NCBI RefSeq assembly: GCF_900101435.1 | Contig: NZ_FMZH01000001.1 | Coordinates: forward strand, 62,001-126,000 | Length of the DNA: 64,000 nucleotides | Reading direction: 5' to 3' | Origin: Pedobacter soli | Lineage (GTDB): Bacteria > Bacteroidota > Bacteroidia > Sphingobacteriales > Sphingobacteriaceae | In this document: one piece after another, positions 1 to 9,753 of the stretch | Numbering within the stretch: the first letter of the stretch is position 1 | How the letters are laid out: each line of letters opens with the position of its first letter | Made by a program: the position numbers and the translations under genes | The notes under the pieces: model-generated | Seen by the model: only the letters and a program-made list of their open reading frames with translations | The model's database searches: none | What the model was told of the DNA's origin: nothing

Positions 1-2861
1 ATTCAAAAAATTTAGATGAAGATGCTGTTGTGGTAATTGGTTACGGGACAAAAAAACGCAGTGAAGTATTGGGTGCAGTAGCGACTATAACCGGGGCTGA
101 AATTCAGGATGTACCAGCGCCAAATTTGGCAGGTGCTTTAAGAAACCGGGTGGCTGGAGTAGGAGTAAGTCAGGTTTCTGGTAGACCAGGATCTCCGATT
201 ACTTTAAACATTAGGAATTCTACAGTATCTGATCAGGCCCGTTTAAATGGCGCTACAGATGAGCCACTTTATGTAGTAGATGGTATTACAGTAACCAGAG
301 ATGCATTTGACAATATTGATGCTTCAATGGTCGAAAATTTAACATTTTTGAAAGACGCTTCTGCTTCTATTTATGGTGCATCTGGAGCAAAAGGTGTTGT
401 ATTGGTAACAACCAAAAGAGGCAAAATCGGTAAACCTAGTATTTCCTATAATGGTTATTTAGGCATTTCAGATGCTGCTCAGACTCCCGAAATGCTTTCT
501 GCTTATGATCATGCTGTGTTATTAAATGATACCTATCGCACTCAGAAAGCTGCTTTATCGAACTTCTTTTTACCCGAGGATTTAGCCTATATTAAAACAC
601 TAAATTACAAAAGCTGGTACGACGAAGTTTGGCAACCTGCCACGATGCAAAGACATAATGTTGGTATATCTGGTGGTAGTGAGAGAATAACATTCTTTGC
701 CGGCGGAAATTATCAAAGAGAAAATGGCAATTATGCAGGCATGAAGTTTGATAAATACGGCTTCAGAAGTGGTTTAACTGCAAACCTGGCAAATGGATTA
801 AAAGCAGATATTAACTTTAACGTAGATTACAACATAAAAGAACTCCATCATAACGCAAATGATCAGGACAATACATTTTTTGAACGCATTATAAGCATTC
901 CACAATGGGTTCCGATTAGTATTAATGGTAATTATGTAAACTTTAGCGCAAATAATAGTACTATAAACCCATTAGCTGTAGCTGAATCGGGCTATTATAA
1001 CAAGGGTTATTCTAAAGGCTACCGCATTAATGCAGCTTTAACTTATGAGCCAACCTTTCTTAAAGGTCTAACTGCTAAGTTCCAAATATCACAGGCCAGC
1101 GGTTCAACAAAATCAACTCAATATGTGCCACCATATCGTTTATACAACTATGTGAGGAGCGGCAATAATCAGCAGCTATTTACCGATCAATTGGTTAATA
1201 CTTCTGCAACTTCTTTTTATTTCGAACCCACAAGTGCTGCGAGTGCTAACATTACGCCCGGAGTTTCAGAGAACAACAGCTACCAGGGCTTTTTAACTTT
1301 ACAATATACCAAATCCTTTGCCAAGCACTCAGTTAGTTTATTGGTTGGAGGCGAACAGAGTGAAGGCAATTCTCAAGAGTCATCTGTACGGTATACCAAT
1401 CAATTGATTCCAGATATTGATCAGTACTGGGCTTTTGATGCAACCACACTTGCCCGTCAGAGTTTTGCAAGAACCGCCGTTTCCAAGCGTTCATTCTTTG
1501 GTCGTTTTAGTTACGATTTTGATAAAAAGTATTTATTAGAAGTAATTACGCGTCTGGATGCATCATCTAACTTTGCAACAGGAAATCGCTGGGGACTTTC
1601 ACCTAATATCGGCATTGGATGGGTGGCCAGTCAGGAAAAATTCTTCAAAGATGCCAACTTCCTGAAATTCATCAATTTTGCCAAACTGAAAGTCAATGTA
1701 GGTACTACCGGCGATGACCGTGTAGGAAGCCGCCTATGGCAGGATCGCTTTCAAATCGACGTAACGAATGGTTATTTATACGGAAACTCTAACCAAAACA
1801 GTTTAAACCGTGCACGTTTAGCCAACCCTGACATTACGTGGGAAAAGAAAAGAACCATTAATATTGGTTTAGAAACGTCGATGTTTAATAATAAACTTGA
1901 TTTTAGTGTTGAGGTATTCCAGAACAGGAATTATGATGCCTTTGACCTGGGTGGGAATAACCTGTTCCCATTATATTTTGGTACTGCTGCACCTGTGGTT
2001 AACTACAGGGAAACCTATAACTGGGGATCTGAATTCAGCATTGGGTATAAAGCCCGCTTAGCTACAGATTGGAGCCTAAGTGCAAATGTGAACTTTGGCT
2101 GGGGCAACTCTGTGGTTAACAGAACGCTTTATGCGCCAGGCCAGTTAATTAATAACGTTGCGCCCGATTGGCAAACTCAGTTTGGAACTGATCCACGGGT
2201 TTATTCATCAAGCAATATTGGGTTAAAAACAATTGGTATGTTCAGGACTCAGGCAGAAGTAGATGCCTGGATGGCTAAATATCCAAATTACAGACTTTAT
2301 GACCAGGTGCCACAACCAGGCTGGTTGTATTATGAAGATACAAATGGTGATGGTGTAATTTCAGATAGTGACATGAAACCCATGTTCAAAAACACCAATG
2401 CTTTCCTCGCTACAGGTATCTCATTAAACTTAACTTATAAAAACTTCTCATTAAATACTAACATTAACGCGCGCTTTGGGGGTAAGGTGTTCTATGACAG
2501 CAGAGCAAGAATTGCTCCTTCTGCAACACGGAATATTTTAACCATCTGGCAGGATAGATGGACGCCAGACAATCCGATGCAAGGCAAATTGCCGCGCTTT
2601 GATGACCCTTCGTTAACCAAAAACTCAGACTTCTGGGCGGTAGACGGTACAATGATCAGGATCAATACCATGACCTTGAGTTATAAAGCACCTACGGCAT
2701 TTGCCAATAAGTTAGGCATTGGTGGTGCGCGTATCCTGCTAACAGGAAACAATTTATGGACTATCGTTAATCCACTTCCATATAAAGATCCATACACTTC
2801 AAGCGCGTATGATTATCCGATATTGAGAACAATATCACTGGGTTTAAGTGTTAACTTATAA
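1..2861 (+). CDS. SusC/RagA-type TonB-dependent outer-membrane porin, 5' truncated by the window
   Basis: Outer-membrane barrel that imports oligosaccharides with a SusD lid, energised by TonB. The reading frame is open back to base 3, so the real start, signal peptide and carboxypeptidase-like domain lie outside the window. The first visible residues form the SusC junction motif LDEDAVVVIGYGTKK. A plug domain follows (NLAGALRNRVAGV, then YVVDGI and FLKDASASIYGASGAKGVVLVTTK), then a long beta-barrel ending in a terminal-strand sequence, SLGLSVNL. The internal GTG at base 30 is not a credible start because the motif continues upstream of it. The SusD gene begins 11 bp after the stop. Which substrate it imports cannot be read from sequence, and whether an STN domain exists at the missing N-terminus is unknown. 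Confidence 0.95.
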   Translation, partial: SKNLDEDAVVVIGYGTKKRSEVLGAVATITGAEIQDVPAPNLAGALRNRVAGVGVSQVSGRPGSPITLNIRNSTVSDQARLNGATDEPLYVVDGITVTRDAFDNIDASMVENLTFLKDASASIYGASGAKGVVLVTTKRGKIGKPSISYNGYLGISDAAQTPEMLSAYDHAVLLNDTYRTQKAALSNFFLPEDLAYIKTLNYKSWYDEVWQPATMQRHNVGISGGSERITFFAGGNYQRENGNYAGMKFDKYGFRSGLTANLANGLKADINFNVDYNIKELHHNANDQDNTFFERIISIPQWVPISINGNYVNFSANNSTINPLAVAESGYYNKGYSKGYRINAALTYEPTFLKGLTAKFQISQASGSTKSTQYVPPYRLYNYVRSGNNQQLFTDQLVNTSATSFYFEPTSAASANITPGVSENNSYQGFLTLQYTKSFAKHSVSLLVGGEQSEGNSQESSVRYTNQLIPDIDQYWAFDATTLARQSFARTAVSKRSFFGRFSYDFDKKYLLEVITRLDASSNFATGNRWGLSPNIGIGWVASQEKFFKDANFLKFINFAKLKVNVGTTGDDRVGSRLWQDRFQIDVTNGYLYGNSNQNSLNRARLANPDITWEKKRTINIGLETSMFNNKLDFSVEVFQNRNYDAFDLGGNNLFPLYFGTAAPVVNYRETYNWGSEFSIGYKARLATDWSLSANVNFGWGNSVVNRTLYAPGQLINNVAPDWQTQFGTDPRVYSSSNIGLKTIGMFRTQAEVDAWMAKYPNYRLYDQVPQPGWLYYEDTNGDGVISDSDMKPMFKNTNAFLATGISLNLTYKNFSLNTNINARFGGKVFYDSRARIAPSATRNILTIWQDRWTPDNPMQGKLPRFDDPSLTKNSDFWAVDGTMIRINTMTLSYKAPTAFANKLGIGGARILLTGNNLWTIVNPLPYKDPYTSSAYDYPILRTISLGLSVNL

Positions 2862-2872
2862 TTTTTTGAGCA

Positions 2873-4729
2873 ATGATTAAGCAAATTAAAAACAATATAA
2901 AAAAGTCGCTGCTAATCTTAGCACTTGCAGCAGCTTTACCGTCATGTGTTAATAAAGATGAATTTTTCCTTTTACCCGATACGGAGGGTATTGACGCAGC
3001 CATTTGGGATAATGAGGGATCTGTTCAATTACACCTCAACAGGGTTTACGATGTAGTGATGCCTTGGTTCCCCTTACAGGTACTCCCAGATCGTTATGGA
3101 GTTCATGTTGCCAGTGATGAGAGCTACTTTCCGGATGGAAACGACAACGCAAAAGCTGCACTTGGCCTGGTAGGAGTATTAGGGGTTAATGATGTGAGGT
3201 TTGTAGGGAATCAATACCGTGGCAACCCTGGCGATAATAAATATTGGGATATTGCCAGATGTAATGATGCCATAACCAACATTCCGAAAGGAACCATGGC
3301 CCAGGATCGCCAAAATATTTTGTTAGGCCAATACTATGCGCTAAGGGCCATGACCTATTTTGAATTGGTTAAAGTTTACGGAGGTGTACCACTTATTTTA
3401 GAACAGCAGCTGGAAAATACGGTCTATATGGGGGGTAGAAAAAGTGCAAAAGACTGTTTTGCGGCTATTGTTTCGGATTTGAATACGTCTATGCAGATGC
3501 TGGAAGGTTTTAACCCTGGAGATGGTGATGGAAGAGGTAAAATTACCAAACTCATTGCGGCCTGTTTAAAAGCGAAAGTTTTATTTTACTGGGCCAGTCC
3601 GCAGTTTAACCCGACTAACGATGCTAAGCATCCGTATGACGCAGCAAGATGGACACAAGCTTTAACTGCTAATAAAGAAGCCTATGACTTATGTTTAGCG
3701 GCTGGTAAAAAGTTAATGCCAAATTATCTGGATATTTTCCGTACCGAAGGAACAGCTAATACCGAAGCTATCTTAGTAAGAACTTACTCCAGCACTATTT
3801 CAAACAGAGGTCATAATGGCGAAGCGCGTAACCGGCCTTCTTCAGAAGGTGGATCTTATAACTCCTTCTACACGCCAACTACCAAAATGCTCGATGCTTA
3901 TCCAATGAAAGATGGTAAACCCAGAGGAGCATCTTCAGCTTACCCTTATGATGCGATCATGTTCTGGCAAAACCGCGATCCCAGGTTTGAAGCAACCTTT
4001 GCTTACAACGGGAGTGTTTACCCGTTAAGTGGAAATACAACCAGAAAGCAATGGACCTACAATACCGCTATTAATGAATCAAACGGAAATGGAGTATATG
4101 TGAAACGCTTTACAACACCAACGCTGGCTTCAGGAGCTGTTGCCTACTCAAATAGCATAGGCGGGAGTGGGATGGACTGGATTGAACTGAGGTTGGCCGA
4201 AGTAATGCTAAACTATGCCGACTGTTTAAACGAAACCGGAAATGTGGCCGGGGCAAAAGACCTCGTAAGACAGATCAGAGTAAGAGGAGGTGTTGTACAG
4301 GGCGATGCTGATTATGGTTTGGGTTTAGCCGGAAGTACTGCCGACCTCCGAACGCTGATTTTAAACGAAAGACAAATAGAGTTTGCCTTTGAAAATAAAC
4401 GCAATTCAGATTTAAGAAGATCGCGTACCATGCATTTGTTAACCGGTAATATGTCTAAAATAGAAATACAGTTAAGTGCAACATCAGATAAAGCCATTTT
4501 AGAAGCCGTTACAAATGGCGTGATGTTCAGAGAAACCATAAATGTTAACGACAAAACAACCTACAACAGATATTTCAGAACTGTAACTGTTACCAATACA
4601 ACTTATTTACCTTACAATATACCTGAGTTCCATTATTTCTACACGTTCCATAACGACTTTGTAAATTTTGGTGCCAACATAGCAACAACTATTGGCTGGC
4701 CTGGTGGCACTTTTGACCCTCTGGATTAG
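2873..4729 (+). CDS. SusD/RagB-family surface glycan-binding lipoprotein (pair 1)
   Basis: Outer-membrane lipoprotein that binds glycan and caps the SusC channel encoded just upstream. The N-terminus is a lipoprotein signal peptide with lipobox LPSC (Cys25). At 618 residues it is slightly longer than the usual 500-600. Family marks include the TPR-like segment around YYALRAMTYFELVKVYGGVPLI, WASPQFNPTND, and the C-terminal WIELRLAEVMLNYADC with LNERQIEFAFENKR. The 11 bp gap to SusC indicates co-transcription. Its own ligand specificity is not evident from the sequence. Confidence 0.95.
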   Translation: MIKQIKNNIKKSLLILALAAALPSCVNKDEFFLLPDTEGIDAAIWDNEGSVQLHLNRVYDVVMPWFPLQVLPDRYGVHVASDESYFPDGNDNAKAALGLVGVLGVNDVRFVGNQYRGNPGDNKYWDIARCNDAITNIPKGTMAQDRQNILLGQYYALRAMTYFELVKVYGGVPLILEQQLENTVYMGGRKSAKDCFAAIVSDLNTSMQMLEGFNPGDGDGRGKITKLIAACLKAKVLFYWASPQFNPTNDAKHPYDAARWTQALTANKEAYDLCLAAGKKLMPNYLDIFRTEGTANTEAILVRTYSSTISNRGHNGEARNRPSSEGGSYNSFYTPTTKMLDAYPMKDGKPRGASSAYPYDAIMFWQNRDPRFEATFAYNGSVYPLSGNTTRKQWTYNTAINESNGNGVYVKRFTTPTLASGAVAYSNSIGGSGMDWIELRLAEVMLNYADCLNETGNVAGAKDLVRQIRVRGGVVQGDADYGLGLAGSTADLRTLILNERQIEFAFENKRNSDLRRSRTMHLLTGNMSKIEIQLSATSDKAILEAVTNGVMFRETINVNDKTTYNRYFRTVTVTNTTYLPYNIPEFHYFYTFHNDFVNFGANIATTIGWPGGTFDPLD

Positions 4730-4772
4730 TAAAGTACAATTGAACTCGATTTGTTAGTTAAAAAAATCAAAA

Positions 4773-5741
4773 ATGAAAACTAAAAATATGCACAAGCTAT
4801 TCCTCATTGCAGTAAGCGTAATTATTTTCGCTTCCTGTAAAAAGGAATCTGAAAATATATTTACCATGTTTACGGATGTTACCGTGACTTATAACAACAG
4901 CGATCCGCGCTGCGTAACCGATTACAAGTTGGTTAATGATAAGGATGAAGTATGGATTGATTTTACGATTAATTCGGCTTCTGAGGATATGTACTCGTAT
5001 ACTATCGAAAAATCTTCCGGAACCCAAACCCCCGAACGTACTATAATTACAATTAATGATGCTACAAAACGGAGAAGTTTTTCGGATATCATTAAACTTA
5101 CCATGAACCGTGATGGAAAAACAACTTATCGCATTTACGCGTTGAACCAAAAAGGTATTTTTATTGGCGACGGAAAGAAAAGCGTCACGATTGAAGTAAA
5201 GCCCAGTTACATGATTTATGCTAATAGGGATATTTATTTGCCAGATTCTATAGGAAAATCGCTGCCTAGTTTCTTTTCATTAAAAGATGCTTCTGGCTTC
5301 AGCTATACAAACGGAGCTGCTAATTCAGGCAATATCGATTTTGGTATTTACAGAAAGCTTGCTTCCAACTCTACGCCAACAGCTATAGCATATACCTATA
5401 ATCTGTATTCACCAAGTGTAGCAGTTAATCCACTTACAGTTTATGATATCAGTGCTTGGGCACCTAAAAGGACAACAAAATTCAGTGCGCCAATAACAGG
5501 ACAGTCTACCGCGTTTCTTACAGGAGCAGTATCAGGCTCAACTATTGAAACGCTGGCGAAAGCCAGAACAATTAATCTGGATGCTACCGCAGGCACTACT
5601 TTAGCTAATGGACTAAATTCAGGCAGCGCAGTGTTTTTTGTTACTCCCGAAGGCAAATATGGTATGATGTATATTAACGCGGTTACATCTGACTATGAAA
5701 AACGACCTTTCATTAACGTGAGTATAAAAGTACAGCGTTAA
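4773..5741 (+). CDS. Putative surface lipoprotein in SusE position, function unknown
   Basis: A 322-residue lipoprotein with a short signal and lipobox FASC followed by KKES. It is the third gene of the SusC/SusD unit, 43 bp after SusD, which is where Bacteroidota loci commonly encode accessory surface glycan-binding proteins. The first part, about residues 30-140, looks like a beta-sandwich (alternating strands around VTVTYNNSD, VWIDFTINS, TTYRIYALNQKG). The remainder is Ser/Thr-rich with no catalytic motif I recognise. It may belong to one of the DUF families that sit beside SusD (DUF4466- or DUF1735-like), but I cannot assign it with certainty. A glycan-binding role is inferred from position only. 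Confidence 0.6.
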   Translation: MKTKNMHKLFLIAVSVIIFASCKKESENIFTMFTDVTVTYNNSDPRCVTDYKLVNDKDEVWIDFTINSASEDMYSYTIEKSSGTQTPERTIITINDATKRRSFSDIIKLTMNRDGKTTYRIYALNQKGIFIGDGKKSVTIEVKPSYMIYANRDIYLPDSIGKSLPSFFSLKDASGFSYTNGAANSGNIDFGIYRKLASNSTPTAIAYTYNLYSPSVAVNPLTVYDISAWAPKRTTKFSAPITGQSTAFLTGAVSGSTIETLAKARTINLDATAGTTLANGLNSGSAVFFVTPEGKYGMMYINAVTSDYEKRPFINVSIKVQR

Positions 5742-5796
5742 ATTAAGCTTTATCCCGGCGGGTAACACCGCCACAATTTTATATATTTGGTTAGAA

Positions 5797-5829
5797 GAAA
5801 AAGGGAGCAGCGAGTGCTCTCTTTTTTTG
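5797..5829 (+). terminator. Rho-independent terminator after the first Sus unit
   Basis: Stem GGGAGCA / TGCTCTC (one G-T wobble) with a GCGAG loop, preceded by an A run and followed by seven T residues. It lies 56 bp after the lipoprotein stop codon, where a transcript end is expected. Confidence 0.75.
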
Positions 5830-6082
5830 TCTTTACGCTACACTAAATACAAAATCTGGCCAAAATATTCCCTTTGTACAGCTATAATTCTCCATTGGCA
5901 ACCTCTTTTCCATACAAAAATTCCCGTATTTAGGCCTGAATCTTAAACTGCTTATAAAAATACCTGCTTTACTTTTGTAATTCTTTCTTTACCAAAAGCC
6001 TCAAAATAAACGTCTAAACAACGTTTTAAACCACTCAAATGTTAAATTTTAAAACTTTAACACTTTTTTATTTAAATATTAT

Positions 6083-6251
6083 ATTTATATATGAATATAA
6101 TACTTAACTTGTACTCAGCATTTAACATTGCATTATACAGGTTATTAAATTATTTAAAGCTGGATAATATCTTATACTAATTAGATAACATCTTGTTTAA
6201 AATAAACATAATCTGTCGGCAAATTTGAATTAATATACTTTCTAACCAAAA
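6083..6251 (+). promoter_or_regulatory. Candidate promoter and leader block of susCD pair 2, shared with the pectate-lyase unit
   Basis: Two exact blocks recur in the same order and nearly the same spacing upstream of 11968. The first is ATTTATATATGAAT at 6083-6096, and the second is a 21-bp block, TAATATACTTTC... at 6231-6251. Spacing is 148 bp here and 150 bp there. The first block contains TATATATG, close to the Bacteroidota -7 consensus TAnnTTTG. Between them, patches such as CTTGTA and ACAGGT also match. If transcription starts just after the first block, the leader to the SusC ATG would be about 400 nt. A regulator site or leader element is inferred; no function is proven. Confidence 0.45.
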
Positions 6252-6500
6252 AAATAAATACTGAGACCAAAACAAAACAGGAGCCAAGTCATCAATTCTA
6301 TTTTCAACCTTTTTAACAGGAAATAAAAATCTGATCATTATAGCTGCTTTGTTAAAAATCAAAATTAGACAAGAAAACAAACCTTATTTTCTCTATCTCA
6401 GATTAGCGCACTCCAGTTAACAAGCAAAATAAAAGAAGAAATACACGATGTGTTCAGAGCAACAAATCGCGTAAGCATTAAAAACTAACCAAATAATAAG

Positions 6501-9500
6501 ATGAACTTAAAATTTTTGCAAAAAATTTCTTTGTCCATGCTGTTTATGCTTCTTGCAAGCACCATCCTCTATGCCCAGGACCGTAAGGTTACCGGTAAAG
6601 TGGTAGATCAGGCAGACGGACAGGGGATACCCGGCGTAAACGTAAGTTTAAAAGGGGTTCCGAGCAATGTGAGCACCAATTCAGATGGTGTGTTTACCAT
6701 TCAGGTAAAATCAAACAGCGATGTGTTGGTTTTCTCGTACATTGGTTATGTACGCCAACAAATTACCGTTGGCAGCCAAAGCAACATTACCGTTAAGCTG
6801 GTCTCGGATAATAAAGAGCTTGACGATGTTGTAATTGTGGGTTATGGCACGCAAAAGAAAGCTTCTTTGACAGCAGCTATCGCACAGCCTGATCTTAAAA
6901 AAGTTGAAGATGTACCTGCACTGAGTTTAAGTGCTGTACTTCGGGGTACCATGCCTGGCGTAACTGTTTCTGGCGGTGTACAACGTCCCGGACAAACAGC
7001 CAGCATTACGGTTAGAAATCCATCAGTGCTTTCAAAAGATAGTCAGCAAGGTACAAATCCCATTTATGTAATTGATGATGTGGTGCGTACACAACAGGAT
7101 TTTGAGCAACTCGATCAAAGCATGGTAGAAAGTATCTCTGTATTGAAAGATGCCGAAGCGGCTATTTTCGGCGTTTCAGGCTCAAATGGTGTGGTTTTGG
7201 TCAGAACAAAACGAGGCAGAATTGGTACGCCACGTATCAATTTCAGTTCTACGGTAGGTTTTTCTAATGCAACCAAACTTCCTGAACTCATGTCGGGTTT
7301 AGAGTTGGGTAACTACGTTAATGATTACCTCAATGCATCTGTATATGCACAAACTGCATCAGGTGTACCAAATACCAACTATATCAATACCGATGGTTAT
7401 CGTGTAATTAACGGGGTGGCCGATCTTACGCGCCAAACACAATGGTACACACCAGATGAGTTGCAGTATTTTGCCAATAACAATCACAACTGGTTAAAAG
7501 AAGCTTTCCAAACCTCAACACTGCTGCGCAATGCGCTTAATATTAGTGGCGGTACCGACAAGGTAAACTATTTCATTGGGGGCGATTATGTAACACAGAA
7601 TTCCAATTTTAAAGGAATCAATTCTGATAAATATGGCTTGAGGGCATCTATTGAAGCTAAATTATCTAAACGCTTAACCGTATCAGGATCTATCAGCGGC
7701 GATGTTAACTCTACAAAAAGTTATTTCTACAAACTGAACAGCACGTCAGAAAGTTTAGATAACGATGTGGCCAGCTTACAAAACGTTAACCCATGGTCTG
7801 AATATTACATTGATGGAAATCCGGTAATTCTTGGTTCAAGCAATACCGGTGGTTTAGATAACGTAAACTTCTTTTTGGTACAAAATTCAGACAACTTTAC
7901 CGGTGGTAAACGCTATACCATGAACTTCTTAGGTAAGTTAACCTACGATATTCCGGGAATAAAAGGCCTTCAGGCAACTTTTACGGGTAATAAAAACATC
8001 AACTCTTCCAATTCTAAGCAATTCGGAACCACCTTTACTTACTATAAATACGCCGGACAGGGTTTAAACAGCCACATTCCGGGTGGAGCTTTATTGGGCA
8101 CTTATACCATTAAAAATGGCGACCGTGTACGTTTGAACCCAATTTTCGCTGAAAACTATCAGTTAAATGCAGGTTTTAACTACAACAGGAGTTTTGGAAA
8201 ACACAATATCTCGGCACTTGCCCTGGTAGAGCAAAGAGAAAGCAGCTCTGAAGGTGTTGCAGCCATGACCGAGGGCGTTGTAGCGGGTGGTTTACCATAC
8301 CAGACATTTACAGTGGGTACCCAAACCTCTACACAATCTTCGCAAATAAGCCAGGATGGTTTCCAATCTTTTATTTCAAGAATTAACTACGATTACGACA
8401 ATAAATACCTGTTGCAATTGGTATATCGCAGAGACGGTAGCGCCAAGTTTAGTCCGGGTAATAATTGGGGTAATTTCCCGGCAGCATCGGTAGGATGGGT
8501 AATCTCGCAGGAGAACTTCTTTAAAAATAATGTTAAATGGATCGACTTCTTAAAACTGAGGGCCAATGTGGGCTTAACTGGTACCGACGCAACCAAAGCT
8601 TACCAATATTTAAGCTCATACAATTTAGGTACAGGTAGTTCGGGCGGTGCTGTATTTAATGAAGGCGATAGAAGCATTGCCATTAAAACCAATGTGGCTA
8701 TCCCTAATGGCGCAGTAGTTTGGGATCATGCTTTAAAAACCAATTACGGTTTTGATATGCAGCTGTTAAAAGGAAAATTAAGCTTATCAGGCGATTATTT
8801 CTGGAACCACAACTACGATATGCTGGCAACCCTGCAATCGTCGGTTTCATTCCTGATTGGCGCTGCGGTACCAACCGAAAATTATGGTTCGCTCAATAAT
8901 TTTGGTTACGAATTTTCAGCTACCTGGAAAGATAAAATTGGCGATAAATTCACTTATAGTTTTAGTCCTTTCTATACCTGGAACGACAATAAAATCATCA
9001 AATACGATTTGGCCTCAGGAAAAGTAGGTACCATTGAAGATTTAACCGGCAAATCAAGCGATGCAGGTTATTTCGGATACAAATCTTTAGGTATCATCAG
9101 AACTCAGGCAGATGCCGATGCCATTATCGCCCAGCGTGCAAACGCAGCCGGTGGCAGCAATAAAGTTAAAATCCTCGATAACTTCCTGCAGCCGGGTATG
9201 ATCAATTACGAAGACGTAAACGGCGATGGTTTAATTACAGTGGCCGATAAACAATTCATTACCAAACGTCAGAATAACCACAACAATTTGGGATTAAACT
9301 TTAGCGTGGGTTACGAAGGTATTAACCTCAATGTAATTGCAGGTCTATCATGGGGTGGATATACATCAGTAGGCGGGTTAAAAGCAAGTGGAACCGGTGC
9401 AACCGTTTACAATAACCGTGCTTCTTACTGGGCCGATCACTGGACCCCAACCAATACAGGTGCTGCATATCCAAACCCTTATTTTACAAGTGCACTCGAA

Positions 9501-9743
9501 GACAGCGATTTTTGGCTGGTTTCTGCAACGCAACTGGGTATTACCAATGCTAACCTAAGTTATAGTATTCCTAGTAAAGTAACGGGTAAAATCGGTATCA
9601 ACAGCATCAGGGTATTTGTTCAGGCAACCAACCCGGTGCAGTTCATCAATCCCTTTCCAAATAATTACAGGGATTTCTTAACCCCATTAGGTACTTATCC
9701 AACTTTGCGCACAGTGGCGTTTGGTTTAAATGTTGGCTTATAA
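6501..9743 (+). CDS. SusC/RagA-type TonB-dependent outer-membrane porin (pair 2, complete)
   Basis: Complete 1080-residue porin. Residues 1-26 form a signal peptide ending YAQ. About 28-105 is a carboxypeptidase-D-like regulatory domain (RKVTGKVVDQADGQGIPGVN). The TonB-box junction LDDVVIVGYGTQKK lies near 107-120, and the plug domain follows (LSAVLRGTMPGVTV, YVIDDV, VLKDAEAAIFGVSGSNGVV). The barrel ends AFGLNVGL. No STN domain is present, so signalling through an ECF/anti-sigma pair is not expected. SusD overlaps or immediately follows the stop. It carries the same type of plug as the first porin but the barrels differ, which suggests two glycan substructures are imported. The substrate is inferred from neighbours to be pectic. 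Confidence 0.96.
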   Translation: MNLKFLQKISLSMLFMLLASTILYAQDRKVTGKVVDQADGQGIPGVNVSLKGVPSNVSTNSDGVFTIQVKSNSDVLVFSYIGYVRQQITVGSQSNITVKLVSDNKELDDVVIVGYGTQKKASLTAAIAQPDLKKVEDVPALSLSAVLRGTMPGVTVSGGVQRPGQTASITVRNPSVLSKDSQQGTNPIYVIDDVVRTQQDFEQLDQSMVESISVLKDAEAAIFGVSGSNGVVLVRTKRGRIGTPRINFSSTVGFSNATKLPELMSGLELGNYVNDYLNASVYAQTASGVPNTNYINTDGYRVINGVADLTRQTQWYTPDELQYFANNNHNWLKEAFQTSTLLRNALNISGGTDKVNYFIGGDYVTQNSNFKGINSDKYGLRASIEAKLSKRLTVSGSISGDVNSTKSYFYKLNSTSESLDNDVASLQNVNPWSEYYIDGNPVILGSSNTGGLDNVNFFLVQNSDNFTGGKRYTMNFLGKLTYDIPGIKGLQATFTGNKNINSSNSKQFGTTFTYYKYAGQGLNSHIPGGALLGTYTIKNGDRVRLNPIFAENYQLNAGFNYNRSFGKHNISALALVEQRESSSEGVAAMTEGVVAGGLPYQTFTVGTQTSTQSSQISQDGFQSFISRINYDYDNKYLLQLVYRRDGSAKFSPGNNWGNFPAASVGWVISQENFFKNNVKWIDFLKLRANVGLTGTDATKAYQYLSSYNLGTGSSGGAVFNEGDRSIAIKTNVAIPNGAVVWDHALKTNYGFDMQLLKGKLSLSGDYFWNHNYDMLATLQSSVSFLIGAAVPTENYGSLNNFGYEFSATWKDKIGDKFTYSFSPFYTWNDNKIIKYDLASGKVGTIEDLTGKSSDAGYFGYKSLGIIRTQADADAIIAQRANAAGGSNKVKILDNFLQPGMINYEDVNGDGLITVADKQFITKRQNNHNNLGLNFSVGYEGINLNVIAGLSWGGYTSVGGLKASGTGATVYNNRASYWADHWTPTNTGAAYPNPYFTSALEDSDFWLVSATQLGITNANLSYSIPSKVTGKIGINSIRVFVQATNPVQFINPFPNNYRDFLTPLGTYPTLRTVAFGLNVGL

Positions 9744-9753
9744 AAACATGGTC

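Larger units (their letters stand above)
5742..6500 (+). other. Intergenic region (759 bp) between the two Sus units
   Basis: AT-rich and non-coding. It opens with a small GGCGG/CCGCC hairpin at 5757-5772, followed by the strong terminator near 5800. From about 6000 it becomes very AT-rich and holds the candidate promoter/leader block shared with the region upstream of 11968. The remaining leader, about 6252-6500, contains no ORF I believe in. A 67-codon minus-strand frame here has no ribosome-site or protein support. The ATG at 6501 is preceded by ctaaccaaataataag. Confidence 0.7.

Noticed and set aside
6177..6380. Minus-strand 67-codon frame in the intergenic region before susC2
   Set aside because: AT-rich leader DNA, no recognisable protein features, no promoter context, and overlaps the shared regulatory block.
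9730..9753. In-frame ATGs upstream of the SusD start at 9754
   Set aside because: They would overlap the SusC stop or add residues before the natural lipoprotein signal MKKLIIL. The third ATG gives the best signal peptide.
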